The notes under the pieces: model-generated | What the model saw: the letters and a program-made list of their open reading frames with translations, nothing else | Database searches by the model: none | What the model was told of the DNA's origin: nothing | Program-made: the position numbers and the translations under genes | Assembly: GCA_036346355.1 (NCBI GenBank) | Contig: CM070570.1 | Location: 46,267,592-46,331,591 of the forward strand | Direction: 5' to 3' | DNA: 64,000 nucleotides | Source: Rhipidocladum racemiflorum | Lineage: Eukaryota > Streptophyta > Magnoliopsida > Poales > Poaceae | Shown here: in pieces, positions 34,455-46,849 of the stretch | Numbering within the stretch: the first letter of the stretch is position 1 | How the letters are laid out: the number at the start of each line of letters is the position of its first letter

Positions 34455-35169
34455 CCAATTGTACTCTATTAAGTTTCAAAGATATCCATCTGGATGATTT
34501 TCACCTAAAAACATAAAAATAAGGATAATACAAAATACCTACTCATGACTAAGTTGAATGGGTGCAATAAATATGTGGTTGAAATTCCTTCCTAATCATC
34601 AAGATTATACTATATTACACATATATGTTAGCAGAAACAGAGACCGAACAAGTGAGAACACTACCTAAGATAGTGGATGAGCTTGATGTTAAGAAAATCC
34701 TTGAAGCGAGCCATCCTAAAGATGGTAAACTTAGAGGATATTTGAACACAAAATTTGATTCTGGGAAGATGGAACATCCAGACTTTATCATTGTGAGAAA
34801 TCACAAGGAGCTGGAAGAAATTAATGAGAAAATCTCTACTGTTATGTGGATCCATGGGAGTTGTATAAAAGGAAGGCTACAATTCTATATATATATATAT
34901 ATATCCTCAAAAATTGATGAATCTCTTGATTTGGATCCAGAACCAAAGTCTATGGCAGAGTGCTAGAAGCGCTCAGATTGGGTCAAATGGAAAGAAATAA
35001 TTGAGGTAGAATTGTGCTTGCTTAATACAAGAAAAGTTTTCAGTTATGTTGCCCAAACTCCTCCTAAAGTGTTCCATGTAGAATTTAAATAGTTTTCATC
35101 CAGAAAATAGATGAAAACAACTAGGTAGTGAGATATGAATTGATGCTTGTAACACAACAGGTCATGCAA
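34455..35169 (+). pseudogene. Copia copy X, protease end to RT start
   Basis: Continues copy X after the solo LTR. 34455-34540 carries the CTLLSFKDIH motif that follows protease in this family; 34580-34620 is degraded. 34625-34880 is an open stretch I do not recognise, with no integrase core, so most of the integrase is deleted or replaced. An (AT)n run lies at 34886-34904. 34910-35100 has the linker and RT start (DPEPKSMAEC and an AQTPPKVF motif). The frame reaches 35169 and resumes at 50583 after the 15.4-kb insertion. Confidence 0.75.
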
Positions 35170-35583
35170 TGTAACATCCCGAACTTTTCAAAAATAGAAA
35201 AAAAAATTAAATTTAAAAATGAAATTGAATAAAAAATTTTAATTAGAGTCAAAAGTTTTAATTCAAAAAATTATCTTTTCTCCATTTCTTGAATTCTAGT
35301 AAAGAGCAATCGCAATAATTAAAGTCCTTTCTTTTAAATTGAGTAAACTAAGAAAATAAAGTTTAAATGATCATGTTTTTAATTATCGTATTTTCTAAGT
35401 TCCTAAATCTTTTATTGATTGAAAAATTATTTAAATTAAATTAGTAAAAAGATGAAAGTAAAAAAGGTAGGAAGTAAAACTTCAACAACAATCTACAAAA
35501 ATAATATTAAATTAGTAAAAGTTTCTAGAACACACTTATGTCTAACAAAGTAATCATAACTTCATTAATTACCAAAAAGAAAT

Positions 35584-36496
35584 TGTAACACCTCGGCACC
35601 TAATGTGCCCAGAACATCACCACAAATAATAATATCGACAACCAAATAACCTCTTTAGAATTAAATTACAGCAACTACGCTAATGATTTAAACAAAATTT
35701 CAGCAGCATGTACTCTCTTTTTCCATGGTCTTAAGCATCAATAATAGAGTCATAGCAAAATAGCATAGTCGAAGACAACAATAACATGGCAAATAGGGAT
35801 TTCAGCAACAATACAAGCCAAGGATATAAATTTAAACGTCACATGAACAAATACAGAATGAACATCTAATCATGACAACCAACACAACAAAAACTACAAT
35901 TTAGCTCAATTAGGTAAATCATCACAACTATGGAAAGGGTATGAAATTGTCTATTTAAGTGATGCTAAGTGAAGTCGTGAATCTAGCTCCCTTTCCCAAA
36001 TGCCGGAATCGAGGTACCTAAAAAAACATTAAACAACAAGCGTGAGTTCATCACTCAGCAAAGTGTATTGCAATGCGAACCAAATAATAACATGTAACAT
36101 ACATACGAATATACTTCATGACTTAAACCATGTGAAGATCAGTTCATACAGATTCTTCATTCACACTCTCATGTAATGCATCATGCATGCTCCTTTTCTT
36201 AGCACATACCGGTATTGCCGAGTGCACACCCGTCGTTGTGCACCCTCATTCCCTTCCATCCCGTGGAAGGTGCCTACTCTTACTGACTTGCTCACATTCA
36301 CAACTGTGGATGGAAATATGAGGTAGGTCTTTCTTAGTGGTGCTCCGGATTAGTCATAACTTTCTCACCGAGCTTACCGGATTAGTTATGACTTTCTCAC
36401 CAACTTGGCCTGTCCTCATGCTATGAATGCACATATGCCATAAACATGAATAAACTTGCATATATACTCATTTTAACAACTGCATAGCCATTTAAA
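35584..36496 (-). mobile_element. Family-G LTR, reverse, first fragment
   Basis: Begins TGTAACACCTCGGC and follows the family for 913 bp to GCATAGCCATTTAA, where the forward LTR interrupts it. The other part lies at 39353-39901. Outer flanks GAAAT and TAAAT (39902-39906) could be a target duplication with one mutation. Confidence 0.8.
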
Positions 36497-38552
36497 TGTG
36501 ACATTACAGTAAGATTTTATGGTGTGTTTTGGGTCTTCTAGGGTGTTTGGGCTTTTTTCGTGAGAGTTTGGGCCTTGGGGGATTGTGTTTTGGGCTTTTC
36601 GGGATAGTTGGGCCTTTGGTGGGGGTGGGGTTTTGGCCCATGTGGGGGGAGAAATCCTGCCTAACCCTAGTTTCCCCCTCCATGCGCCCACCCCTTGCCA
36701 TGCGCCCCCCTCCTCTCAAGCCGCCACCCCTCCCCTCCCTTGCCATCCCACCCGTGCGCCCCTCCCTCTCCACCCTAGTCGGTCCTAGCGAGGGTTCTTC
36801 CCCTCCCTTTGCTGCCATACCTCCCCCTCCATTGATCTCTCCGTTGGGGAGCCTTGCAACCGAGAGGATCTGGCGTTTGGAGGAGAAACGTAAGCGGGAG
36901 AAGGGATCTTTCGTCGGTTCTTCGTTTCGTCAAGAAGAGGTATGATTATTGGGAGTTTTTGGGGTAGATTAGTTACTGTTCTAATTGGGGAATCTAGTGC
37001 TAAGAACCCCTAATGGTGTGATGCAACTAGTTAGATTTGAAGAAATCTAGATCTGTTTTGGCGTTCTGCTCTCGGGCAGATTAGAGGGCTGTCTTCGGGT
37101 GCGATTTAGAGAATTTTAGAGTCGTTTTCTGGGGGCTGGCTGTTGCAAAAGTTGTATATAATTGAATTACCTTTAATTGAACACTAAAATCACTAAGTTT
37201 CGTTCATCCGTTTAAAAGTTATGGCCATTTTACTGAGCGCTGTTCAATCTGTGTCGCGATTGGTACAGTCTGTGTTCATCTATAGATTAGAGGAACTTAG
37301 AGGCCGAATGAGAAATTTTTTGTAGTTTGAGAAAATGTATTCATTTACTTGATTTGGAGTTGTTAAACTCAAGTTATGACCATTAGAAATCTGCTGTCCC
37401 GTTTGGACAGAGTACTGTTTTTCGGGTTTTAGGAGTGGGTTGCGAAGCCGATGTAGTTGTTGGTCTTGTGATGTTTTGTGGGCATGTTTTTGAGTGGATT
37501 GTATCAATGTGCAGGAGGTGTGACCCTGGGAGTGCCATCAATATCTCGCCACTCCGTCTCGCGAGGTTGAAGGCAAGTGTATTAGGGTGGTTGTGGCTTG
37601 GATGGCCATATGGTTTCGTAGTGTTGCAATATACTCATGTGATATGTTAAATTGCTATATTTGATCCTTGCATGTGATATGATAAATGTGAATGGTTAAA
37701 TGGTTATGCAATTGTTAAATTGAGTATTTATGCAAGTTCATTCATGTTTATGGCATATGTGCATTCATAATGGAAGAGGCAACCCATTCTGATGCGAGCC
37801 TCTGTATTCATACGTAGTGAACATAAAAGACCTACCTCGTAGCCCCATCCACAGTTGTGAATGGGAGTGAGTCAGTAAGAGTAGGCACCCTCCACGAGAT
37901 GGAAGGGAATGAGGGTGCACACCGATGGGTGTGCACTCGGCAATACCAGTATGTGCTAAGCAAAGAGGCATGATGCATTGCATGGCATAAATGAGAATAT
38001 GATGAAGAAGTTTTTTATGAATTGGCTCTCATGGTTTATATCAACTATTATTATTTTGTTCTATTGCAATACACTTGCTGAGTGATGAACTCACGCTTGT
38101 TGTTTTAATGTTTTTTTAGGTACCTTGAATCCGGCATATGGGAAAGGGAACTAGATGCACATCTTCACTTAGCATCACCGAAATAAACACTTCAAACATT
38201 TCCCTTAGTTGTGATGGTTACCATAATTGAATTTTGTTATGGTTTAATTGCCTCATTGGTTGTCTTGAATAAATGGTTATCCCTCATTAGTTATTTGATG
38301 GTTAAGTTTTGCTTTGGACTTGAATTATTGCTGGAATCCATGTTTGCCATTTTAGAGTTGTCTTCATTTAGGCTATCTTGCTATGACTCTATTATTGATG
38401 CTAAAAACCTTGGAAAAACAAAGTACATGCTGCCGAAATTTGGTTTAAGTTATTAGCGTAGTTGTAGTAATTTAATGTTAAATATGTGATTTGGTTGCTG
38501 CTAGTATCCTTTGTGGTGACACTCGCGGCATACTAGGTGCCAGGGTGTTACA
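36497..38552 (+). mobile_element. 5' LTR of family-G element 3
   Basis: 2056 bp, TGTGACATTACAG...GGGTGTTACA, followed by a Met-tRNA PBS. It is inserted into the reverse family-G LTR. It belongs to the same subfamily as 9102-11379, with the GC-rich block at 36540-36860 and the stem-loop at about 37917-37938. Confidence 0.88.
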
Positions 38553-39352
38553 ATTGGTATCAGAGCGGGCTTCAGGTCCGTGGTGTATAAACTTAGTGAA
38601 ATACCATAGAATCAACTAAAATATTAATTTTGGATAATCTAGAAACATGGCCTAGGTCTATACTTTAAAATTCTGCTATAGGACAACAACCATAAAATTG
38701 TATATAATTGGGTTAATTAATTTAAAATTTGACACACTTGGAGCACAGTAGGTTGGGTAATGGTTCATCATTGCATTACGCTTTAAAGTTTTATTTGATC
38801 TTCGATTAAGAATGTTATGTTTTGATGATGTTTGATGTTATGATGAAGCTTATTGCTATGTTTATGAAAGAGTTAAGTGAATAAAGGCATCTATGTGAAA
38901 TAGTTGTGCCTAAGGGGTTCAGTTATGTTCTTTTGGCCTTGGTAATGTCTTTGGATGCAGGTGTGGCTGCGTAGAGCTACCACCGGAGGTTTAAGAATCT
39001 CTCATAGGGGAGAGTTATTGTTTAATACGGCATAGCGCGGAGAGTTGGTGGAGAATGTTGTTTTGGTTGTATAATCGATGATTTGAGTCAAAGAAGAGAG
39101 TTTAGTGTTGCGTCTTCATTGGTTGCTTTGCAAAGAAAACTATTGTTTATTCTTGTTCTTGTATTCTTCTGAGTCTGAAAGAAGTTATTGAAGTTTTATG
39201 CACAACTTATGTTGTTTGGATTTGTGTTTTCTGACTTTATCAAGCAAGGATTACTTGATCTCTTGGCTGCTACTTTTGTGGAAAAAAAATTCTTTCAACC
39301 TTTTACCTTCGTGATTGAATTTTAGATCTAATTTGGCTGAGAGCATAACGCA
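38553..39352 (+). mobile_element. PBS and truncated internal region of family-G element 3
   Basis: PBS TGGTATCAGAGC at 38555-38566. The next ~200 bp match the complement of 5150-5320 in element 1. The internal sequence stops after 800 bp at the return to reverse LTR sequence; no PPT or 3' LTR is present. No coding domain is seen. The element was therefore truncated, together with about 0.6 kb of the host LTR. Confidence 0.8.
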
Positions 39353-39901
39353 GGACATATTTGCAATCACCATAAACACATCCAACAACAGCACCTAATT
39401 ACAAGTTTTAGGCATGATTTCCCCCATCTAACCAGCACCAAAACACTACAAAAGAATCTACACTTGCTTACCTCATCTTGAAGAACCAAACGAACGACGG
39501 AATTCTCCTCCTCCCGGCCACGATCTCCCTCCAATCGCCGAAATCGCCAAATCCTCTCAGTTGGATGGCTCCCAAACAAAGAGATCGAGGGAAAGGGAGG
39601 GCTGCAAGGGGAGGAGACCCTGGGATACGGCCAACTAGAGGGGGGTGGAGGGCGCAAGGAGGGGGGCGCACAGCAAGGGAGGAAGGGGGGCTGGCGGCCA
39701 CTAGGGGGAAAAAGGGGGGAGGCACAAGCATGGGGGGAGGGGAAACCCTAGGGTGTTTGGTTGGATCTTCCCCCTCCCACATGGGCCAGAAACCCCCACT
39801 AAAAGCCCAGATCACAACCCCCATGGCCCAAACTCCCCGACAATAGCCCAAAAACCCTGAATTGACCAAAACGCGACTTAATTACTTATCGTATTGTCAC
39901 A
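39353..39901 (-). mobile_element. Family-G LTR, reverse, second fragment
   Basis: Matches the part of the reverse LTR that corresponds to about 46131-46747, including the GC-rich block (39500-39800), and ends CGTATTGTCACA. Compared with an intact copy, roughly 0.6 kb is missing between this and the fragment ending at 36496. Confidence 0.78.
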
Positions 39902-42091
39902 TAAATTTAACTAATGTTTTGATAATGAATAGTGATAAAATAATATTAAATTATTAGAATTCTCTAGAACACATTTAATATAGTGTGAACATATTAATAA
40001 AGAAGCCAAAAGTAGTGTGAACATATTAATTACAGACAAGAAGTTTAATTAAGGTAATTTGATTGTGAATAGTACATTAACAAATGAAATAAACCAATCA
40101 CTTTTTCTAATAAAAACATTCATTACATGAGATTAAATTACAACACAACAAGTATATTGATACATCACAATTTACACAAATAATATTTACAACAAAAATG
40201 AAGTGCATAAATCCTTACAAATGACCTATAACAAATATATGAATTACATCATATATGATTATTCAATTACATCTTCAATCACAAATTACATAAATAATTA
40301 CATTCCAAAATAAATTACAAGATTATAAGTTACAAACTACTGCGTTAGCTTGATCTTCATTTGTGGACCTGCATATTTAATTACACGCACATAAGAATAA
40401 GAGTAAAATTAATGCATTACATTAAGCAAAAGAATTAAAAGAAGAATTGTCGTCAGACCCATATAAAATGATTTCATGCACTATATACCAGATTCATCTA
40501 AGGCTGCATCGGCACCTCTCACAAAATTAGGGTTTCATCACTCGGCAATATACAAACCTGTGAATTTAACCATAGACACGCGTATATTAAAAATATCGCG
40601 CGATAGAAAAGTAAGCCTCCATGGTAAAAAGGTAAAACCCTTCACATTAGTAAAGATAAGCATGAAATCATTGTGTATTAGGATAAGGCAACCCCAGCTG
40701 AAACCTCCAGAGCAAGCCAGCCACATAAGAAAGCCACAAGACCAAGACTAATGCACTGACAAGGCTAATTAATAGGCAATCATTCCAGTCGCAAGAACAA
40801 GCACCCATTCAAACCCTATTGCACTGCCATCACCATGGCTATAAAAGCCACACAAGCCCATAGAACGCCATCACAACCTCCTTAGAGGGCAACGTGAGGA
40901 GAGGATCATTAAGCCTCAACTAAGCCAGTGAGTTCACTACACACATACAACTCCCATACAATTCAAGTAAGCCTAAGGAGCCCAAACACCTAAGAGAGCA
41001 AACCTCCAGGGAGGCCAGTACCAAGCCCACAAGGAAGGGGAATCCAAGATTAGTCACAATGACAGGAGCAAGGCTACATCTTCATCTACCCAATCACCAG
41101 CATCAAATTCCCCCCTTGCATGCCATTTCATTTTCCATCATAGGTAATCATCCATTCTTTTAACCATCCATAACAGACGTAGATATAGCAATAGCAAAAC
41201 CAACTAGAAACAACATATTTAAGTTGGTCTCAGATTAATTTTGATGTCGTGGGGGTTGCACCGTGTGTTCCCTAAAACTCATTTGTGCTCCCTGGTGCAC
41301 AGCAAAGTTTAGGGCATCGTCGTAGGCCATCCAACCCATGCATCCTTTTTATTTTAGCAATTCATCATCAACCGTAAGCAAACCCTTTTCTGGCAGTATA
41401 AGCTGCAAACAAATCCTAATCAGTCTCAGTTAGTGGATGCAAATAAGTGGCATCGTACGTCCCCATGGAATTGTCTTACTCCCCAGCGTGTGACAAAACT
41501 GTAGGTGTCGCCACGATACCACAAATTGCCATCTGACAAAATTAAGCATCACAAACCATGGAAAATAATCATTCAATGTAAGCAAACTATATGCATAAGC
41601 AATTCATAGTTCATAAGTGCATAGCCCCAAGTTAAGCATTAGTGGCAGAAGACTAAAATAATTAAGGGAGAAAAATGAACTCATTCTTGAGGAATTAACC
41701 ATAGACCCAAGGGTGGCTGAACTGGGGCTCAGCCCAGGTGAAGGAGGCCAGGGTAGAGTCTAGAGGCTATGGCCATGCCGAGGAGGAGACAACAGACTTG
41801 GGGGTGAACCGATAGGCTTGAGACACCAGGGCAGCCCGAGGAGGCTCTAGCAGGCGACCGCATCCCAGAGAGGAAGTGGTCGAGCGCCAGCCCGAGGGCC
41901 AAGGCGCCACGTGCCTACGCGTGCAGGGAAACATTGGAGAAGGAGGCAGCGGCCTTGAGAGGGGTCAAGCTGGACCCAACGGCCTATAGAGGAGCGCAGG
42001 CGATGGTGAGATCGATGAAGCGCCAGCGAGCAGAAGGCCAGCGTGGGGCGCACAAGGCGAGGCCAATGGAGTCAGGCAGCGAGAGCCAGAC
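39902..42091. mobile_element. Body of the 15.4-kb nested element; no gene
   Basis: AT-rich at 39902-40480, where AATTACA-type motifs recur. The segment 39942-39980 is similar to 35502-35545 on the other side of the inserted LTR. A TATA box (CTATAAAAGCC, about 40848) with an LTR-like leader follows. 41700-42091 is GC-rich with GAGCGCCAG-type motifs. Open frames here have no recognisable domain. Confidence 0.55.
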
Positions 42092-44458
42092 TGTGACACT
42101 ACGGTATGGTGTGACATTATAGAATGTGAAATTAGAGAATAAAACCTTTCGGCTTGAGGTTTACTCGCATTTTTAGGCCGTTTGAAGTGATGTGTCACCA
42201 CGGAGTGTCGTAACCTTTTAAATGGTGCATGTTAAGGTCAAAAACTTTATGAAATATGGTATGGCAGGTTAAAACCATAAGGTATGGAGGTTAATAGCTT
42301 TTCCGGGCCGTTTCCGGGCCGTTTTCGGGGTTTTGGGCCTTCCCGGGGGAGTTTTGGGCCTTGGTGGGCTTTGGTGGGATGGATTAGGTCTCCGTAACGG
42401 ACTAGAATTGGGTGTGGGGGCTGGTAAAAAGGGGTTTCCCTCCCCCTTTGGGGCGTCCACCCTACTGCCTTTGCGCCCCTTGAGGCCTTGGTGCGCCCCC
42501 CTCACCTCCCCCCACTTGCCAAGCCCTAGCCGCCCCTTCCCTTTGAGCCTTGCGCCTCCCCCTTCCTCTCCTCCATTGCCCCACCTCTCCACCACCTCTC
42601 CTCCACCCCCTTGCTGCCCTAGGGTGGTCTCCACACCTCTGCACCTTGTGGATCCATCCGTTGGAGCGAGGAGCGAGGAGCGAGGAGCGAGGAGCGAGGA
42701 GCGTGGAGCGAGGAGCGTGGAGCGAGGAGCGTAGAGCGAGGAGCGATCCGCGAGGAGATCGATTGGAGTTTTCGTTCGTCGGGCAAAGGTATGATCATGG
42801 GGATCCTTGGGTTTGATCTAGGTACTGTTCTTAGGGTGTTTATGAAGTTTTTAAATCAATTGGTGGTGCTGGGTTGGAGTTCTTTGGGTTAGATCTAGAC
42901 GTTACCACGTTTCTGTTTTCGGGCAGATTGAGCAGTCGGGCTAGGGTTCGAGTTTTCGTCAATTTAGAATCCGAATCTGTCCGTACGGACTTAAAATAAG
43001 TTGTAGATAATTTAATTATATTTCCGTGGACATAAAGCACGTTAAAATCCGATCAGCCGTTTGAAAGTTATGTCTGTTTTACCGAGCGTATTAAAATCTG
43101 TGATGTAATTGGAACAGATCACGGTAATCTGTAGATTAGACAACTTTAGAGTCCGAATCAGTCTTTCCATATACCTAGAGAAAGTTGGGAAATTTCCTAA
43201 GCTACGCGAGGATGTACTCGTTTAATTGATTCGGAGTCCCAGAACTCAAGTTATGCTTTTTGCAAGGCTGCTGTCCCGTCGGGACAGAACCTCTGTTTTT
43301 AGGTTTTGCGAGTAGTGGGCAATGTCGGGTTAGATGGGGGTTTGCGTACTGTTTTGTGGGCATGATTGTGAGTGTGTGATACCTATGTGCAGGTGGTGCG
43401 ACCCCGGGAGTGCCTTCTACTTCCCACCTTTCCGTTGCCCGTGGTTGAGGCAAGTGTGTTGTAATGAATAACGAATGTTATGTTGCTTGTTGAGACTAGA
43501 TGAAAGATGGATTTCATGATATGATCAATTGCCATGCTTTAATGTTTTCCTATGATATGATGAGTATGCTATGATGCCATGTGTTAAATATACAAGTTTA
43601 TGATGATGATGGCATATTTGCATACATGACATGTTACATGGCTCGGGCGGTGAGAAAGTCATAACTAGTCCGGGAAGGTCGGTGAGAAAGTTATGACTAA
43701 TCCGGAAAGCCAATCAGTAAGTCCTACATCGTGATTCCATTCACCGTGGTGAACGGAAGCGAGGAGTAGGCACCCTCCATCTTCGGGATGGAAGGGGGGA
43801 GAGGGTGCACACCGACGGGTGTGTACTCAACCATACCGGTATGAGTTTCCAAGGAGACATGAGCATTGCATTACATTGCATACATAATGATGATGATACT
43901 GTTAAGTGTTCATGAATGAGATGATATACATGATGGGTGATGTTATTGCCATGATATTGTTCTTGTTGTCCATTACAATATACTTGCTGAGTTTCGAACT
44001 CACGCTTGTGTTTTATGTTGTTTTTTTAGGTACTTTGAGATCGGCATGCGGGGAAGGGAAATAGTCACACGCCCACACGTAGCTTCACCTTAATGATTCC
44101 ACAAGTCATTCTATTAGTTTGATAATAAATTGCGTGTGATGATCATTGCTTTAGTGTTTAGCTTTACTATTTGAGAGCTTATTTGTTCTTTTGACACTTG
44201 GAGACATTAAGTGCTTGATGTTAGTCTTATATTGTCGTTAAGACTCTATTTATCGCTGTTTTAGATGTTTCCCTTATTGCCATATAATGCTATATCGTTG
44301 TTGCTCCTTAAATTCATGATAAAACAAAGGAGGTGCTGCTGAAATCTCGGTTTTTAGCCTATGCGCATTTGCTGGAATTTTATGTTAAATATGATATTTG
44401 GATGTTGTTTAGCTTATGTTTGGTAGCATTCGGGCATATTAAATGCCGGGGTGTTACA
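42092..44458 (+). mobile_element. Solo LTR of family G (2367 bp) with exact target duplication
   Basis: TGTGACACTACGG...GGGTGTTACA with CAGAC on both sides (42087-42091 and 44459-44463). No PBS or internal region follows; the flanking sequence is simply the interrupted host DNA. It is a close sister, in the opposite orientation, of the LTR at 31921-34454. Confidence 0.95.
42663..42746 (+). repeat. 7-bp minisatellite (twelve units) in the solo LTR
   Basis: Twelve units of GGAGCGA or GGAGCGT. The last five to seven alternate between A and T, which suggests expansion of a two-unit block. It lies between the GC-rich block and the purine-to-AT transition of the LTR. Confidence 0.93.
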
Positions 44459-44565
44459 CAGACCAGGGGTGCTAGCGTTGAGTCGATTGGCCAGATCAGG
44501 AGGCGCCATAGCACAAAAGAGAATGGAGATGAGAGGAAAGTGAAGGAGCCAGCTGAGTGGATGAA

Positions 44566-46747
44566 TGTAACACCCCGGCATCTAGTATGCCCTGAATGTC
44601 ACCAAACATAGCAATAACAACAACTAAATACCACAATTAAGATTAAATTAGAGCAAGGGCGTAAATGCTTTAACCGAAATTTCGGCAGCACTTCCCTTGT
44701 TTTTGCATGGTTAGAGGCAACAATAACATTATCACATCATAATAGCATAATAGATGACATCTAAAACAGCACTAGCAGGAGATAGAATATCATTTCAAGC
44801 CCATAACATAAACTCCAATATTCATGAACGAATATGAAGAGAACATTAAAACCAAGCACAAACGATAGCCTAATCCAAGTTTAGCACATTAAGATAATCA
44901 TTACAACTACAAATGAGAGTGTGTAGTTGACTAGGTGAATAAATCTAGGTGAAGAAGTGCCGCTATTCCCCTTTTCCGCATGATGGTTTCATGGTACCTA
45001 AAAACAACATAAAACACAAGCGTGAGTTCATCACTCAGCAAAGTGTATTGCAATGGGATAGAATAACAACATTACTCAATAGCATCAATATCACATACCA
45101 TAACACATCATCATAAGCATCTCATAGTTCATATTCATAAACATCTCATAATCATTCTCATTCATGCAATGCAATGCAATGCACATGTCTCCTTGAAGCA
45201 CATACCGGTATTGCCGAGTGCACACCCGTCGGCGTGCACCCCCTTTCCCCTTCCATCCCGTAGATGGAGGGTGCCTACTCTTACTAACTCGCTCCCATGC
45301 ACAACCGTGGATGGGACTACGAGGTAGGTCTTTCTTGTTCACTACGTGTAAACACAGAGGCCCGCATCAGCATGGGACGTCTCTTCCATTATGAATGCAC
45401 ATATAAAATAAACATGTAAAGATTGGCATAAACATTTAATACAACGAATTCATGATCAATATGAAATCATGTTCATCATGTAATAGGCAAACATCAATCA
45501 TGGCAAGTTAGTATATCATGTAATCACATTGCACCTAAGCAAGTCTAGCAATTCATACAACACCCAACCCATTCCAATACACTTGCTTTCAACCGTGGGC
45601 GACGGATTGGCGAGAGGTCGAGGGCACTCCCGGGGTCACACCACCTGCACATAGGTACCACACACTCAAAATGTGCCCACAAAACAGTACATGAACGATC
45701 CCCTAACCCGACTCCGCAAACCACCCCTAAAACCCGAAAATAGAGAATCTATCCCGACGGGACGGCAGGCTTCCAACTAGCATAACTTGGGTTCTAAAAC
45801 TCCAAATTAAGTAAACGAGTACATTTTCTGGTAGATTAGGAAATTTTCTAGCTTTTTCTAAGTATTGGGAAAAACTGATTCGGCCTCTAAAATTGCCTAA
45901 TCTACAAATCAACTCGATCTGTCCCAATCACGTCACAGTTTTGAATACATTCGGTAAAACAGCCATAACTTTCAAACGGCTGATTGGAATTTCGCGTTAT
46001 TGGTGTCCACTGAAAGGTATTGAAATTATCTACAACTTTCTCAACAGCCGGCCGACCATAAAACGCATCTAAAATTGCCAAAACCGAGCCCTAAGCACGA
46101 GTGCCCAATCTGCCCGAGATCAAAACAATGGACAGATTTGCAATTGCACTAATCCCATCTAGAAACAGCACCTATGCATCAAAATTAAACATGGAAATCA
46201 TCATCTAACCAGCACCTACACCCTAAAACCAAGATCCCCGACGCTTACCTCTTCTTGGCGAAACTCCCGAACGACGAACGTCGCCTCCTCGCGGCCCGAT
46301 CTCCCCTCCGATCGCCGGGGACGCCAAAAAAAGTCAGGATCACCGGATCTTCTTGGATGAAGAGCTCTCGGACAACGAGATTGGAGTGGCTACGAGGGGG
46401 AGGAGCTGGGCCGGCTAGGGGTGGGGAGGAGAAGGAGGGGATGGCGCATGGGGAGGGGGCGCCCAAGATGGGGGTGGCGGCTAGGGTGGTGGGAGGAGGA
46501 GGAAGGAGGCGGCTAGGGTTAGGGGGCGCATGGGGGGCGCAAGGGGCATGGATTTGCTGCCCCACCTCCCCCACATGGGCCAAGGGATCCCCACCTACGG
46601 CCCAACTTGATCCCCCAAGGCCCAAACTGCTTCCCTCAAGGCCCAAACTCTCCCGGACAGGCCCAAACACCCGAAAACGGCCCAAACCACGCCATAAAGT
46701 CATATCGAGATGCCATATTCTATAAAGTCACAATCTGAGATGTCACA
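44566..46747 (-). mobile_element. Solo LTR of family G (2182 bp) with exact target duplication
   Basis: TGTAACACCCCGGCATCTAG...GAGATGTCACA, flanked by ATGAA on both sides (44561-44565 and 46748-46752). It belongs to the subfamily also represented by 7862-8828. Only 107 bp separate it from the previous solo LTR. Confidence 0.95.
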
Positions 46748-46752
46748 ATGAA

Positions 46753-46812
46753 TAAGACAGCCGGTTGAGGGAAATAAAGAAATGAGAGTGGGAGAAAGAA
46801 AAGATTAGAGAA

Positions 46813-46849
<37 letters not shown>

